From contig DCHO01000041.1 in the NCBI GenBank assembly GCA_002315655.1, positions 13,099-52,450 of the forward strand: a stretch of DNA of 39,352 nt. The letters are read 5' to 3'. Origin of the DNA: Christensenella sp. UBA1750 (lineage in GTDB: Bacteria; Bacillota; Clostridia; Christensenellales; UBA1750). The notes under the pieces were generated by a model. The model worked only from the letters and a program-made list of their open reading frames with translations. It was not told where the DNA came from and made no database searches. Of this stretch, positions 14,326 through 22,627 are shown in pieces. The first letter of the stretch is position 1. Every line of letters begins with the position of its first letter. The translations under genes were made by a program, and so were the position numbers.

Positions 14326-16656
14326 CTATAATTCAACGATTTTTCCTTTGATTTCGTTATTTCCGTCGCAGAGCCACACATCCACGCGGTAATCCTTCCT
14401 GCTTTCGTCCAAGCCGATGACGCGAACGGAAAGCTCCTTCCCGATCAGGTTTTCCTGCACGGGGAAATAGTAGGTGTAGCCGGACTCGCACTTCATGGAC
14501 ACATTGACCGGGGCTTCCCACACGTTCGACAAGTAAGACGGGGCACGGTCGGGACAGGCGTAGGTCTTTCCCTCGCAGGAAATCACGGCATATGCGCCTT
14601 CGTTGCCGTGTACACCCTCCAGCGCGACGGAGAGATAGCAGCCGGAACGGTAATCTTCCGCAGAAACCGTGACCGTGCCCTGCTTTTCGTATGCGGGAAC
14701 ACTTGCAAAGGGCAGCAGGTTGTTGACCTTCGGATTTTGCAGAATCACGCGCTTTCCCTCCTTCACAAGGGAAATGCGATAAATTCTGTCCGGCGGCTCC
14801 GGCAGCTTGAAGTAACGGAATGTGGCGTTTACGGGGTAAGTCACCACGCGGCGGCGGCCTGTGGAGGTCAGAATGTTGTTGACAGTCTGGGTCACAACGC
14901 CCATTTGCGCCGCGCCCACGGTCGAAACCGTTTCCAGCGTGGTTTCCGTCCAGTTTTTCAGGTCGGCAGAAATCGCACCGTAGGGCGGGATATGCTGTTT
15001 GGGCAGCTCGGGATAAATGGGCGTGTCGCAGTCGAAATACTCGATTTCAATCGCATCCGCCTCATATTCCCCGCCGAAATCCACCCGCAGACAGCCGCCG
15101 TCCTTGCGGATGCCGGAAAAGCGCAAGGTCTTGGAAACACCGTCAAAGAAGGTATCAGGGTTATCGTCAAAAGCGAAGCGGCTTTCCAGCCCGCGCAGAA
15201 CGTAGGTGTCCTGCTTGAAGAACGCATCCCGGGCAGCCTGCACCTCTGGGATGTTTGTTGCCCCGGAGCGGCGCAGGGAGCGGGCTTCCAACGAATCGTG
15301 ATCCTGCGTAAATCTCGCAAGCTCCAAATCACGAGCGGCGTTCTCGTCGCAGGGCAGGGCTTCTTCAAACGAACCTAACTTAATGGGAGAGCGGAGAGTG
15401 TTGTCAAAGGTTGCATCCGCAACGATTTTCGCCTTGGTCACTCTGCCGTTTTCATCCTCGCGCAGCACCTCATATTTGCAGTTTTGCAGCATGGGTTCGG
15501 CAATGCTCGCGTCACAGGCTTCGATGAGACAGGCGCGGAAGGGCAGCACGGGAATGTCCGCAACCGCGCCGTAGTCGAACAGCCCTAAATCCTGTTCGTA
15601 TGGGAAATGCACCCGCAGCGCAACCTTTTCGCACGGGGCAAGGCCGATTCCCCTGTCCAACCGGGCGTGAATGTTCACCGTCTCCCATGTGGAATTGCCG
15701 CAGGTGATGAACCGCCGCTTTTCGTCCCCACGGGACACGGCGTTTTCGGGATAATTGTACCCCGGCAGCAGCATCCCCGTAACCAGTATGTCGCGGTATT
15801 TGCGGTGCAGGTTGTAGATGCGGGCGAGCTTGGCCTGTTCGTCGTCCCGCAGCAGCCACGGATTGCCGTAGATTTCGGGAGCCAAGATCAGCCCGCGCCC
15901 GAAGGCCTGAATGATGAGTTCATCCTCGAAAAAGTCAAGACAGGAGGACAGGCAAACGCCGTGATCCTCCGTGAGCCGCCGCAGCCCCGGCACATTGCCG
16001 CGGGAGGCGAAATACCCTCTGTGGTGCGGCGCGGTGCCCTCGTTTCCGATGTGCACATCCACATAGGTTTCCTTGCCGCCCCACAGGAAGGTGGTGGCGT
16101 ACTTAATGCCCTCCTCGCCCAAATCGAGGCGGTGGTTAAGCAGAATCAGGTCGGGGGAATATTTGCGGCAAGCCTTCATCATCTCGATGAAGTGCGGGCG
16201 GTTCTCCTCTTTCAGTCTGCCACACACCTGATCGAACTTGAACAGGGCAAAATGATAGTCCTTGCACAAGGAAACCATCTGTTTTTTGCGCTTTTCGGCC
16301 GTCTCGGGATCGTTCCCGAAGCCGTCCGGCCCGCCCCACACGCCCATGCGGATGCCCAGCTCCTTGGCCTTTTCCACCACGGGCGCATAGCCGTTGGGAT
16401 ATTGCTTTTTAAGCTTTTCGGACTCGTCAAAAATCTCATAGGTCTGGGCGCTGCCGTCCAGATTCCCCGCATCCCATGCGTAAATCTCGATCTGCATCCC
16501 GTAGGTGTCGTGCATATAGCGGAAATAATCCAAGTTGATGAGGGTCTGTTCCTCGGTGGAGCCCTCGTTTGTGTTGTTGATCCAGGAAAAATACTCCGGG
16601 CGAGAGGGGGTGCGCTCGTCCGCGCCCGCCATGCGGGCATCCTTTTCGGTGTTCAT
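14326..16656 (-). CDS. Large putative glycoside hydrolase (alpha-galactosidase-like barrel, C-terminal discoidin-like domain)
   Basis: A 776-residue protein without a signal peptide. Residues 30-300 look like a (beta/alpha)8 barrel: IEIYAWDAGN, GIRMGVWGGPDG (101-112), then HFALFKFDQVCG (135-146). There Asp142 stands where clan GH-D enzymes (GH27/GH36/GH31) have the KxD nucleophile. LILLNHRLDLG and the segment SSCLDFFEDE (238-246 region) could supply the acid/base. A beta-rich middle follows, then at about 490-550 a discoidin (F5/8 type)-like stretch (FAFDDNPDTFFDG, LRVDFGGEYEADAIEIEYF) and further beta domains. I cannot place it in a numbered family. AAGGAG precedes the ATG. A GNAT gene lies 21 bases upstream on the same strand. 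It probably cleaves an alpha-linked sugar in the cytoplasm; this is inference. Confidence 0.7.
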   Translation of the reverse strand: MNTEKDARMAGADERTPSRPEYFSWINNTNEGSTEEQTLINLDYFRYMHDTYGMQIEIYAWDAGNLDGSAQTYEIFDESEKLKKQYPNGYAPVVEKAKELGIRMGVWGGPDGFGNDPETAEKRKKQMVSLCKDYHFALFKFDQVCGRLKEENRPHFIEMMKACRKYSPDLILLNHRLDLGEEGIKYATTFLWGGKETYVDVHIGNEGTAPHHRGYFASRGNVPGLRRLTEDHGVCLSSCLDFFEDELIIQAFGRGLILAPEIYGNPWLLRDDEQAKLARIYNLHRKYRDILVTGMLLPGYNYPENAVSRGDEKRRFITCGNSTWETVNIHARLDRGIGLAPCEKVALRVHFPYEQDLGLFDYGAVADIPVLPFRACLIEACDASIAEPMLQNCKYEVLREDENGRVTKAKIVADATFDNTLRSPIKLGSFEEALPCDENAARDLELARFTQDHDSLEARSLRRSGATNIPEVQAARDAFFKQDTYVLRGLESRFAFDDNPDTFFDGVSKTLRFSGIRKDGGCLRVDFGGEYEADAIEIEYFDCDTPIYPELPKQHIPPYGAISADLKNWTETTLETVSTVGAAQMGVVTQTVNNILTSTGRRRVVTYPVNATFRYFKLPEPPDRIYRISLVKEGKRVILQNPKVNNLLPFASVPAYEKQGTVTVSAEDYRSGCYLSVALEGVHGNEGAYAVISCEGKTYACPDRAPSYLSNVWEAPVNVSMKCESGYTYYFPVQENLIGKELSVRVIGLDESRKDYRVDVWLCDGNNEIKGKIVEL

Positions 16657-16677
16657 GGTCGTTGCTCCTTCAAAACA

Positions 16678-17163
16678 TCAGTCGATAAACGCCCAGTTCA
16701 GCAGCTCGTTGGCCTCCACCACGGGCTTGACATAGCGGGGCTGATCGGAAAACACCTTGGTCAGCGTCAGCATTTCACCATCCCGCTTTGCACCCTCAAA
16801 GCCGTGGCGGGCGAAAACGTGCAGAGGCAGATAGCTGCCGGAATGGATGGTGGCGTGCGCCGTTTCGATGCGGTTCTCAAACGCCCAGTCCTCCAGCATG
16901 GCAAAGAGCATCTTGGCAATGCCGCGGTTCTGATGCGCAAGGTCGATGCCCAGCATCACGTCGCAATCCTCCCCATTTGCGGAAACAAAGGCAAACAGCC
17001 CATCATTCTCCGCCGCAACCGCCAAAAAACCGTCCTCTCCCGGCATTTTCATTTTGGAAAAGCGTTCCTTTTTCCCTGCGGGCAGGGGATTTTCCTCGTC
17101 CAGTTTATTCAGTAGCTTGTTTAGTTCGTTTCTGTCTTCCGAAGTTGCAATGCGCAGTATCAT
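16678..17163 (-). CDS. GNAT-family N-acetyltransferase
   Basis: A 161-residue cytoplasmic acetyltransferase. The acetyl-CoA motif A is visible as GIDLAHQNRGIAKMLFAML (QNRGIA forms the pyrophosphate loop), preceded by beta strands and followed by ATIHSGSYLPLHVFARHGFE, the motif B region. AAAGGAGG precedes the ATG. It is the first gene of a two-gene unit with the 776-residue glycosidase, 21 bases apart. The substrate could be a sugar amine, an amino acid or a protein. The context only hints at a sugar, since GNATs are often bystanders. Confidence 0.85.
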   Translation of the reverse strand: MILRIATSEDRNELNKLLNKLDEENPLPAGKKERFSKMKMPGEDGFLAVAAENDGLFAFVSANGEDCDVMLGIDLAHQNRGIAKMLFAMLEDWAFENRIETAHATIHSGSYLPLHVFARHGFEGAKRDGEMLTLTKVFSDQPRYVKPVVEANELLNWAFID

Positions 17164-17229
17164 AAAAGTCCTCCTTTTGACCGTTTGTAAAAGGTTCTAT
17201 ACAGGATATGATACCACAAACGGGCGCAG

Positions 17230-17266
17230 AAAAAAAGGGCTCGGCTCCCATTCGGAACCGAACCCT
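17230..17266 (-). terminator. Rho-independent terminator of gdhA
   Basis: On the minus strand an AGGGTTCGGTTCC arm pairs with GGGAGCCGAGCCC through several G-U pairs, then seven T. It lies 24 bases after the gdhA stop. Between it and the GNAT start (17164-17229) only an RBS and AT-rich DNA are seen. Confidence 0.88.
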
Positions 17267-17289
17267 CATATTTATTCTTTTGCGCGAGG

Positions 17290-18621
17290 TTACACCAAAC
17301 CCTGAGCCAGCATGGCATCGGCGATCTTCTTGAACCCGTAGACGTTCGCGCCGACGACGAAGTTGTTCTCCATACCCAACTCCTTGGCGGTGTTGTAGGC
17401 GTTGTTGTAAATGCCGACCATGATGTCTTCCAGACGCTTGTCCACTTCTTCAAAGCTCCACGCCAAACGCAGGGAGTTCTGGGACATTTCCAGACCGGAG
17501 GTGGCGACGCCGCCCGCATTGGTGGCCTTGCCGGGGGCATACAGGATGCCGGCAGACTGGAACGCGGCGATGGCACCGGGGGTGGAGGGCATATTCGCGC
17601 CTTCCGCAACGGCGATGACGCCGTTCTTGAGCAGGGTCTTGGCATCGTCCTCGTTCAGTTCGTTCTGGGTGGCGCAGGGCAGAGCCACGTCGCAGGGCAC
17701 GGACCAGACGTTCTTGCCTTCCATGTACTGTGCGCTCTTTTTCACGTCGCAGTATTCCTTCATGCGACCGCGCTTGACTTCCTTGATCTCCTTGACGAGA
17801 GCAAGATCAATGCCTTCGGGATCGTACACGGCACCGTTGGAATCGGACATGGCCAGCACGGTGGCACCGTACTGCATGGCCTTCTCGGCGGCGTAGATGG
17901 CCACGTTGCCGGAGCCGGAGATGACGACCTTCTTGCCTTCCAGAGAGTTGCCGACACCGGCAAGCATCTCGCGGACGAAGTACACAAGGCCGTAGCCGGT
18001 GGCCTGCTTGCGACCCATGGAGCCGCCGAAGGTCAGACCCTTGCCGGTGAGCACGCCTTCATAGCGGCCGGTGATCTTCTTATATTGACCATAGAGGTAG
18101 CCGATCTCGCGGGCGCCAACGCCGATGTCGCCGGCGGGCACGTCGATGTCGGGCCCGATATATTTATACAGCTCGTTCATGAAGCTCTGGCAGAAGGACA
18201 TGACCTCGTGGTCGGTCTTTCCGGCGGGGTCGAAGTCAGAACCGCCCTTGCCGCCGCCCATGGGGAGGCCGGTTAAGGAATTCTTGAAGCACTGCTCGAA
18301 GCCTAAGAACTTGATGATGCCGAGGTTCACGTTCTCACGGAAACGCAGACCGCCCTTGTAGGGGCCGATGGCGGAATTGTACTGCACGCGGAAGCCGCGG
18401 TTGACCTGCACCTTGCCGTTTCTATCCAGCCAGGGCACACGGAACATGATGACACGTTCGGGCTCCACAAGGCGTTCCAGCAAGCCTTCCTGCTGATAGA
18501 CGGGATTGTTCTCCACGACGGGGCGCAGGGAATCCAGCACCTCGGTGACAGCCTGATGGAACACGGGCTCGCCGGGATTGCGGGCGATCACGGTATTCAA
18601 GACAGAATCTACATAACTCAT
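17290..18621 (-). CDS. gdhA: NADP-type glutamate dehydrogenase
   Basis: A 443-residue cytoplasmic enzyme that interconverts 2-oxoglutarate plus ammonium and glutamate. The hexameric bacterial type is shown by YNSAIGPYKGGLRFRENVN, the catalytic-lysine motif GLPMGGGKGGSDFDP, VPAGDIGVGAREIG, the Rossmann segment VVISGSGNVAIYAAEKA, CATQNELNE and KATNAGGVATSGLEMSQN. The start could be 18621 (MSYV) or 18630 (MKNMSYV); I choose 18621 because the AAGGG site is then about 11 bases away rather than directly adjacent. The promoter lies inside a large inverted repeat at 18687-18758, suggesting specific control. It supplies glutamate and thus nitrogen to the arginine pathway encoded earlier in the window. 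Confidence 0.97.
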   Translation of the reverse strand: MSYVDSVLNTVIARNPGEPVFHQAVTEVLDSLRPVVENNPVYQQEGLLERLVEPERVIMFRVPWLDRNGKVQVNRGFRVQYNSAIGPYKGGLRFRENVNLGIIKFLGFEQCFKNSLTGLPMGGGKGGSDFDPAGKTDHEVMSFCQSFMNELYKYIGPDIDVPAGDIGVGAREIGYLYGQYKKITGRYEGVLTGKGLTFGGSMGRKQATGYGLVYFVREMLAGVGNSLEGKKVVISGSGNVAIYAAEKAMQYGATVLAMSDSNGAVYDPEGIDLALVKEIKEVKRGRMKEYCDVKKSAQYMEGKNVWSVPCDVALPCATQNELNEDDAKTLLKNGVIAVAEGANMPSTPGAIAAFQSAGILYAPGKATNAGGVATSGLEMSQNSLRLAWSFEEVDKRLEDIMVGIYNNAYNTAKELGMENNFVVGANVYGFKKIADAMLAQGLV

Positions 18622-18679
18622 GTTTTTCATTTCCCTTCCACGGCAGGGGACTTGGTTTCCATACCGTTTTGATGGAGAT

Positions 18680-18708
18680 ATTATACAAGGAACACCCGCG
18701 TTTTGCAA
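18680..18708 (-). promoter_or_regulatory. Promoter of gdhA
   Basis: On the minus strand TTGCAA (18708-18703), 17 bases, TATAAT (18685-18680). The whole spacer is one arm of the inverted repeat at 18687-18758. Confidence 0.75.
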
Positions 18709-18758
18709 GTTCCGAAGAATTAAACTTCAAAAAATAACAAAAAACGCAGGTGTTCCTT
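18687..18758. repeat. Inverted repeat with 18-bp arms overlapping the gdhA promoter
   Basis: AAGGAACACCCGCGTTTT (18687-18704) and AAAACGCAGGTGTTCCTT (18741-18758) are complementary at 17 of 18 positions. The 36-base centre adds a further AAGTT/AACTT pairing. One arm fills the -10/-35 spacer of gdhA; the other lies about 40 bases upstream. Either two inverted operators, or a read-through hairpin from the gene ending at 18795. The centre has T-rich DNA but there is no T-run directly after the stem in either direction. Confidence 0.8.
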
Positions 18759-18794
18759 CTGTTTCTGTCGGTTTATGCAAGTCGTGCTTTCACA

Positions 18795-19643
18795 TTACAC
18801 GCCGGAGTACGCGGAGAAGCCGCCGTCGATGGGCAGGACAACGCCGGTGATAAAGGAGGCAGCATCGTTGTTGAGCAGGAACAAGAGCGCGCCGGAGAGC
18901 TCCTCTGCCTTGCCGAAGCGTCCCATGGGCGTGGCGGCTAAGATCTTGCCGGTTCTGGGGGTGGGGGTGCCGTCCTCGTTGAAGAGCAGCTTCTGATTCT
19001 GCTTGGTGACGAAGAACCCGGGCGCGATGGCATTGACGCGGATGCCCACCTTGGAGAAGTGCACAGCGAGCCACTGGGTAAAGTTGGAAATGGCGGCCTT
19101 CGCGCCGGAATAGGCGGGAATCTTGGTCAAGGGAGTAAAAGCGTTCATGGAAGAAATGTTTAAGATGTTGCAGCCTTCCTTGCCCATCATCTGCGGCGCA
19201 AAGGCCTGTGTGGGAATCAGTGTGCCCAGGAAGTTCAGGTTGAAGACGAAGGAAACACCGTCCGCTTCCAGGTCGAAGAAGGACTTGGTATCGGCGTCAA
19301 TGTCGCCCGCCTCGTAGTATTCCTTGTCGGTGGTGGCGCGGGGATTGTTGCCGCCCGCACCGTTGATGAGAATGTCACAGTCGCCAAGATCATTCTTCAC
19401 AGTAGCGGCCACGGATAAGCAATCCGCCTTATCCAGCACGTTGCACTTATAGGCCTTGGCAACGCCGCCTTCGGCAACGATTTCCTTGGCTACGGCATCG
19501 GCAGCATCTAAGTTAATGTCCAGCAGTGCGACCTTCGCGCCCGCGTTAGCTAAGATCTTAGAGAAATTGGAGCAGAGCACGCCGCCCGCGCCGGTGACAA
19601 CGGCAACCTTGCCGGAAAGATCGGTATTGATCACGTTTTTCAT
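18795..19643 (-). CDS. SDR-family oxidoreductase, probable D-mannonate oxidoreductase (fructuronate reductase)
   Basis: A 282-residue short-chain dehydrogenase. The NAD(P) motif is VVTGAGGVL (15-23), then NGAGG at about 94-98, a catalytic Ser in ISSMNAF (about 164), and YSGAK with Tyr178 and Lys182. The C-terminus GVVLPIDGGFSAYSGV is typical. It lies 42 bases downstream of uxuA, and in many clostridia an SDR of this type, rather than UxuB, reduces D-fructuronate to D-mannonate. That context gives the substrate. GGAGG precedes the ATG. It is probably the last gene of a unit with uxuA and perhaps the metallo-hydrolase at 20816. Confidence 0.88.
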   Translation of the reverse strand: MKNVINTDLSGKVAVVTGAGGVLCSNFSKILANAGAKVALLDINLDAADAVAKEIVAEGGVAKAYKCNVLDKADCLSVAATVKNDLGDCDILINGAGGNNPRATTDKEYYEAGDIDADTKSFFDLEADGVSFVFNLNFLGTLIPTQAFAPQMMGKEGCNILNISSMNAFTPLTKIPAYSGAKAAISNFTQWLAVHFSKVGIRVNAIAPGFFVTKQNQKLLFNEDGTPTPRTGKILAATPMGRFGKAEELSGALLFLLNNDAASFITGVVLPIDGGFSAYSGV

Positions 19644-19685
19644 GTCGGTTTTCCTCCGTATGTTTCCACATTTTCTGTTGTTCTT

Positions 19686-20738
19686 TTACTTCTTGGCGTT
19701 CGCCTTTTCACAGGCCTCAAACAGGCCGTTTAAGTAAGTTGCACCCAAAGCACGGTCATAAAGGCCGTAGCCCCATCTACCGACCTCGCCCCAGATCATG
19801 CGTCCATGGTCGGGACGGACATAACCGTCAAAGCCGTTGTCCACCAACGCCTTGGTGATTTCGTACATATCGAGCGACCCGCCGCAGGAGAGGTGACCGC
19901 GCTCCTCAAAGGAGCCGTCGTCCATAAGCAGCACGTTTCTCATGTGCAAAAAGCCGATGCGGTCTTTCTCGGCGTACTTGCGTACCATCTTGGGAATGTC
20001 ATTGAAGGACGCACAGCCCAAGGAGCCGGTGCAGAAGGTCAAGGAGTTGGCAGGGCTGTCCACGATGGCAAGCATTCTGTCTAAGTTCTTCTCGCAGGTT
20101 ATGATGCGGGGCAGGCCGAAGATGGGATAGGGCGGGTCGTCGGGATGGATGGCCATGCGCACGCCGCACTCTGCCGCCACGGGAATGACTTCCTTGAGGA
20201 AATGCTCCAAGTTCTTCCACAGGCCTTCCTCGCCCAGGGAACCGTAGGCGATCAGCAGCTCTTTCAGTTCTTCCTTCTCATAGGAAGCGTCCCAGCCGGG
20301 CAGATCGAGGCCGTCATTGATGGGGTCGATGCCTTCCAGCTGCTTCATATACATGACCAGGGAGGTGGAGCCGTCGGGCGCCATTTTGTCCATCTGGGTG
20401 CGCGTCCAGTCGAAGACGGGCATGAAATTGTAGCACACGCACTTGACCCCGGCCTTGGCGCATCTTCTGATGTTTTCCTTGTAGTTCTCGATGTACTCAT
20501 CGCACTTTCCGCGTCCAAGCTTAATGTCCTCATGGACGGGGATGCTCTCGACCACATCAAAGACGAGGTTGTGCTTTGCACATTCGGCAGCGATTTCGTC
20601 GATGCTTTCCTGGCTCCACACCCCGCCGGGCTTCACGTCATAGACGGCGGAGACGATGGAGTGCATATTGGGGATCTGGGAGATGTACTGCAAAGACACA
20701 GGATCGTCCTTGCCGTACCAACGAAATGACATTTTCAT
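19686..20738 (-). CDS. uxuA: D-mannonate dehydratase
   Basis: A 350-residue cytoplasmic enzyme that dehydrates D-mannonate to 2-keto-3-deoxygluconate in glucuronate catabolism. It has the family's N-terminus (MSFRWYGKDDPVSL), the strand CYNFMPVFDWTRT, metal and substrate residues in IHPDDPP, and the C-terminal hallmark RPDHGRMIWGE. The ATG at 20738 is chosen because AAGGAG lies nine bases upstream; an in-frame TTG further upstream is part of that site. The SDR follows after 42 bases. The other genes of the pathway (uxaC, kdgK, kdgA) are not in the window. It suggests that at least one glycan processed here contains uronic acid. Confidence 0.96.
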   Translation of the reverse strand: MKMSFRWYGKDDPVSLQYISQIPNMHSIVSAVYDVKPGGVWSQESIDEIAAECAKHNLVFDVVESIPVHEDIKLGRGKCDEYIENYKENIRRCAKAGVKCVCYNFMPVFDWTRTQMDKMAPDGSTSLVMYMKQLEGIDPINDGLDLPGWDASYEKEELKELLIAYGSLGEEGLWKNLEHFLKEVIPVAAECGVRMAIHPDDPPYPIFGLPRIITCEKNLDRMLAIVDSPANSLTFCTGSLGCASFNDIPKMVRKYAEKDRIGFLHMRNVLLMDDGSFEERGHLSCGGSLDMYEITKALVDNGFDGYVRPDHGRMIWGEVGRWGYGLYDRALGATYLNGLFEACEKANAKK

Positions 20739-20815
20739 AGGGATTTTCTCCTTCAAAATAGATTTATTTTTAAATATTCCTTGATTTGTTGGTTTATTTT
20801 TTCCAATTTAAAAAC

Positions 20816-21487
20816 TTACCCGATAAACGCCCGCTCATTAACCACAAGCTGCCCGTGCCCCGGTGCGATGATGAGCGGATTGATGCCGAAAATCTTGAGC
20901 TCGCTGCGGTAGATCTCCTTCACGTCCTCCCCGATAAAGGCAGTGTAATACTCGCCTTTTTTTGCGGAGATCGCATCCCCCGCATAGAGCACACGCCCTT
21001 GCAGAATGCCCATGGAGCCCAAGGTGTGCCCGTGGAGCATCACGACCTCCTCATCAAAGCCCAGCTTGTGCAGCGCGTCGGTGTCCCGATCGGTTAAGTA
21101 AATATCCACGTCGCACGGGGGAGCGGTATTAACCTGCATGGCCTTATTTCCCAATATGGCCATATTCCTTCCCTTTTCTGAGGTGGACGTCAGCGGGCGG
21201 ATCACCTTTGAGCCCAGAATTTCCCGGTCACATTCGTGCATAATTATCTTTGCGCCATACTTTTCTTTCAGGAATCGTGCACTCCACGAATGGTCAAAGT
21301 GTCCATGGGTGAGAAAGACCCACTTGATGGAAAAGCCGTTACTCCTGATCCAGCGGTCGATCTGTCGCGTATTGTGAATGCTCCCCGTGTCGATGAGCAG
21401 ATCGCCGTATTTTCCCCGCAGCACATAAACCAGCGGTTTATCCGGAGAATGCCCGGTGCACATGATAATCTTTTTGTTCCCGATCAT
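20816..21487 (-). CDS. Metallo-beta-lactamase fold hydrolase
   Basis: A 223-residue protein with the metal motif THGHFDH (60-66), the third-site region LHGHTLGSMG and metal-bridging Asp in VLYAGDAI, and a final APGHG. This is the layout of small glyoxalase-II-like hydrolases. The substrate is not evident; thioesters, lactones or phosphodiesters are all possible in the family. The ATG at 21487 follows GGAGAGGAAACCT. uxuA begins 77 bases downstream across an AT-rich gap in which I see no terminator, so they may be co-transcribed. A lactonase role in sugar-acid metabolism is conceivable but unproven. Confidence 0.85.
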   Translation of the reverse strand: MIGNKKIIMCTGHSPDKPLVYVLRGKYGDLLIDTGSIHNTRQIDRWIRSNGFSIKWVFLTHGHFDHSWSARFLKEKYGAKIIMHECDREILGSKVIRPLTSTSEKGRNMAILGNKAMQVNTAPPCDVDIYLTDRDTDALHKLGFDEEVVMLHGHTLGSMGILQGRVLYAGDAISAKKGEYYTAFIGEDVKEIYRSELKIFGINPLIIAPGHGQLVVNERAFIG

Positions 21488-21523
21488 AGGTTTCCTCTCC
21501 GCCCTGTTTCTCAAGCTGTATCT

Positions 21524-21529
21524 ATTATA
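21524..21529 (-). promoter_or_regulatory. Possible -10 box of the metallo-hydrolase gene
   Basis: TATAAT on the minus strand about 36 bases before the ATG at 21487. No convincing -35 is seen at 16-18 bases. Confidence 0.4.
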
Positions 21530-21580
21530 CACGACCCAAGGCCAATTTGCCACACAAACTTATAAATTCTTAGATTTTAC

Positions 21581-21609
21581 TTGTATTAACCCGCTATATC
21601 TGCTAAAAT
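21581..21609 (+). promoter_or_regulatory. Promoter of the class II aldolase gene
   Basis: TTGTAT, 17 bases, TAAAAT (21604-21609), 40 bases before the ATG. AAAGGAGAG supplies the ribosome site. Confidence 0.55.
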
Positions 21610-21649
21610 ATACACATCATCAATCTCACGAAAAAAGGAGAGTACAAAT

Positions 21650-22501
21650 ATGCCTTACGTTTCTACGATGGAAATCTTCAAAGACGGTCTTGCAAAAGGC
21701 TACGGCACCCCCATGTTCAACTGCATCAACTACGAAATGATCCGCTGGTGCATTGAGGTTGCCGAGGAAGAACGTATGCCCGTCATCATCGGCCACTATT
21801 TCGGCTTTGAGACCAACATGGATCCCGCTGTCTCCAAGATGGTCACCAAGTATTACGCCGAGAAGGCAAAGGTTCCCGTTGCCCTGCATCTGGATCACTG
21901 CCCCTCCGCCTCCATCTGCTATGGTCGCATGAAGCACTTCCGTTCCGTTATGATCGACGGCTCTCATTACGATTTTGAAGAGAACGTCCGCATCACCAAG
22001 GATGTTGTCCGCGTTGCACACCAGATGGGCATCGTGGTAGAAGCCGAGCTGGGCAAGGTCGGCTCCGCGGCCAAGTTGGAGGACATCTCCAACCCCGACA
22101 ACTACACCGACGTGATGCAGGCCATCGAGTTTGTCGAGAGAACCAAGTGCGACTCTCTGGCGGTCTCCATCGGCAACGCCCACGGCACCTATGTGTCCGC
22201 ACCCAATCTGGCTTTCGACAGACTGAAGGAGCTGCGTTCCGCGCTTGATCTGCCTCTGGTTCTCCACGGTGGCTCCGGCATCCCCGATGAGCAGTTCGGC
22301 AGATGCGCCGTTGAAGGTATGTCCAAGTTCAACGTCTTTACCGACTTCAACCTGGCTCTCGGCTCCGGCATCATCAAGTCCTACGAGGAAAAGGGCAACA
22401 AGGGCGGTCTCACCATGCTGGTGGACGCCAGAGAAGGCTGCAAGGAAGTCATCCGTCACAAGATGCGCATGGTCAACCCCAAGGGTCTTCATGTGGTGTA
22501 A
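21650..22501 (+). CDS. Class II aldolase of the fructose/tagatose-bisphosphate family
   Basis: A 283-residue zinc aldolase, cleaving or forming a ketose (bis)phosphate to give dihydroxyacetone phosphate and an aldehyde. Seen: ALHLDHC with catalytic Asp82 and zinc ligand His83, VEAELGKVG with a Glu ligand region, SIGNAHGTY with His178, and LHGGSGIP with His206. The phosphate-binding segment that usually reads NxxTD or NVATE is NVFTDF here. Length matches GatY/KbaY/FbaA-type enzymes. AAAGGAG precedes the ATG. It stands between the uronate genes and a propeller protein but has its own promoter and terminator. Fructose-1,6-bisphosphate, tagatose-1,6-bisphosphate or another ketose phosphate cannot be separated by eye. 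Confidence 0.88.
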   Translation: MPYVSTMEIFKDGLAKGYGTPMFNCINYEMIRWCIEVAEEERMPVIIGHYFGFETNMDPAVSKMVTKYYAEKAKVPVALHLDHCPSASICYGRMKHFRSVMIDGSHYDFEENVRITKDVVRVAHQMGIVVEAELGKVGSAAKLEDISNPDNYTDVMQAIEFVERTKCDSLAVSIGNAHGTYVSAPNLAFDRLKELRSALDLPLVLHGGSGIPDEQFGRCAVEGMSKFNVFTDFNLALGSGIIKSYEEKGNKGGLTMLVDAREGCKEVIRHKMRMVNPKGLHVV

Positions 22502-22515
22502 ATCAGACGATTTCG

Positions 22516-22556
22516 CTCCCGTTTCACGCAGGTTTGCGTGGAACGGGAGTTTTTTT
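22516..22556 (+). terminator. Rho-independent terminator of the aldolase gene
   Basis: CTCCCGTTTCACGCA (22516-22530) pairs with TGCGTGGAACGGGAG (22535-22549), one G-U pair, tetraloop, then seven T. It abuts the next promoter directly. Confidence 0.95.
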
Positions 22557-22557
22557 A

Positions 22558-22586
22558 TTGACGAACCGGCGCAAAAAAACTATACT
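22558..22586 (+). promoter_or_regulatory. Promoter of BNR protein E
   Basis: TTGACG (22558-22563), 17 bases, TATACT (22581-22586). It begins immediately after the T-run of the preceding terminator. Confidence 0.75.
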
Positions 22587-22627
22587 GTATAAAGGAAGAT
22601 TATGCGCAATCACGGAGGATAACATCT

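Noticed and set aside
15607..17115. A 502-codon open frame on the plus strand
   Set aside because: It lies antisense to two well-supported leftward genes (the glycosidase and GNAT), crosses their boundary, has no ribosome site and its translation shows no family motif. It is a by-product of GC-rich codon use.
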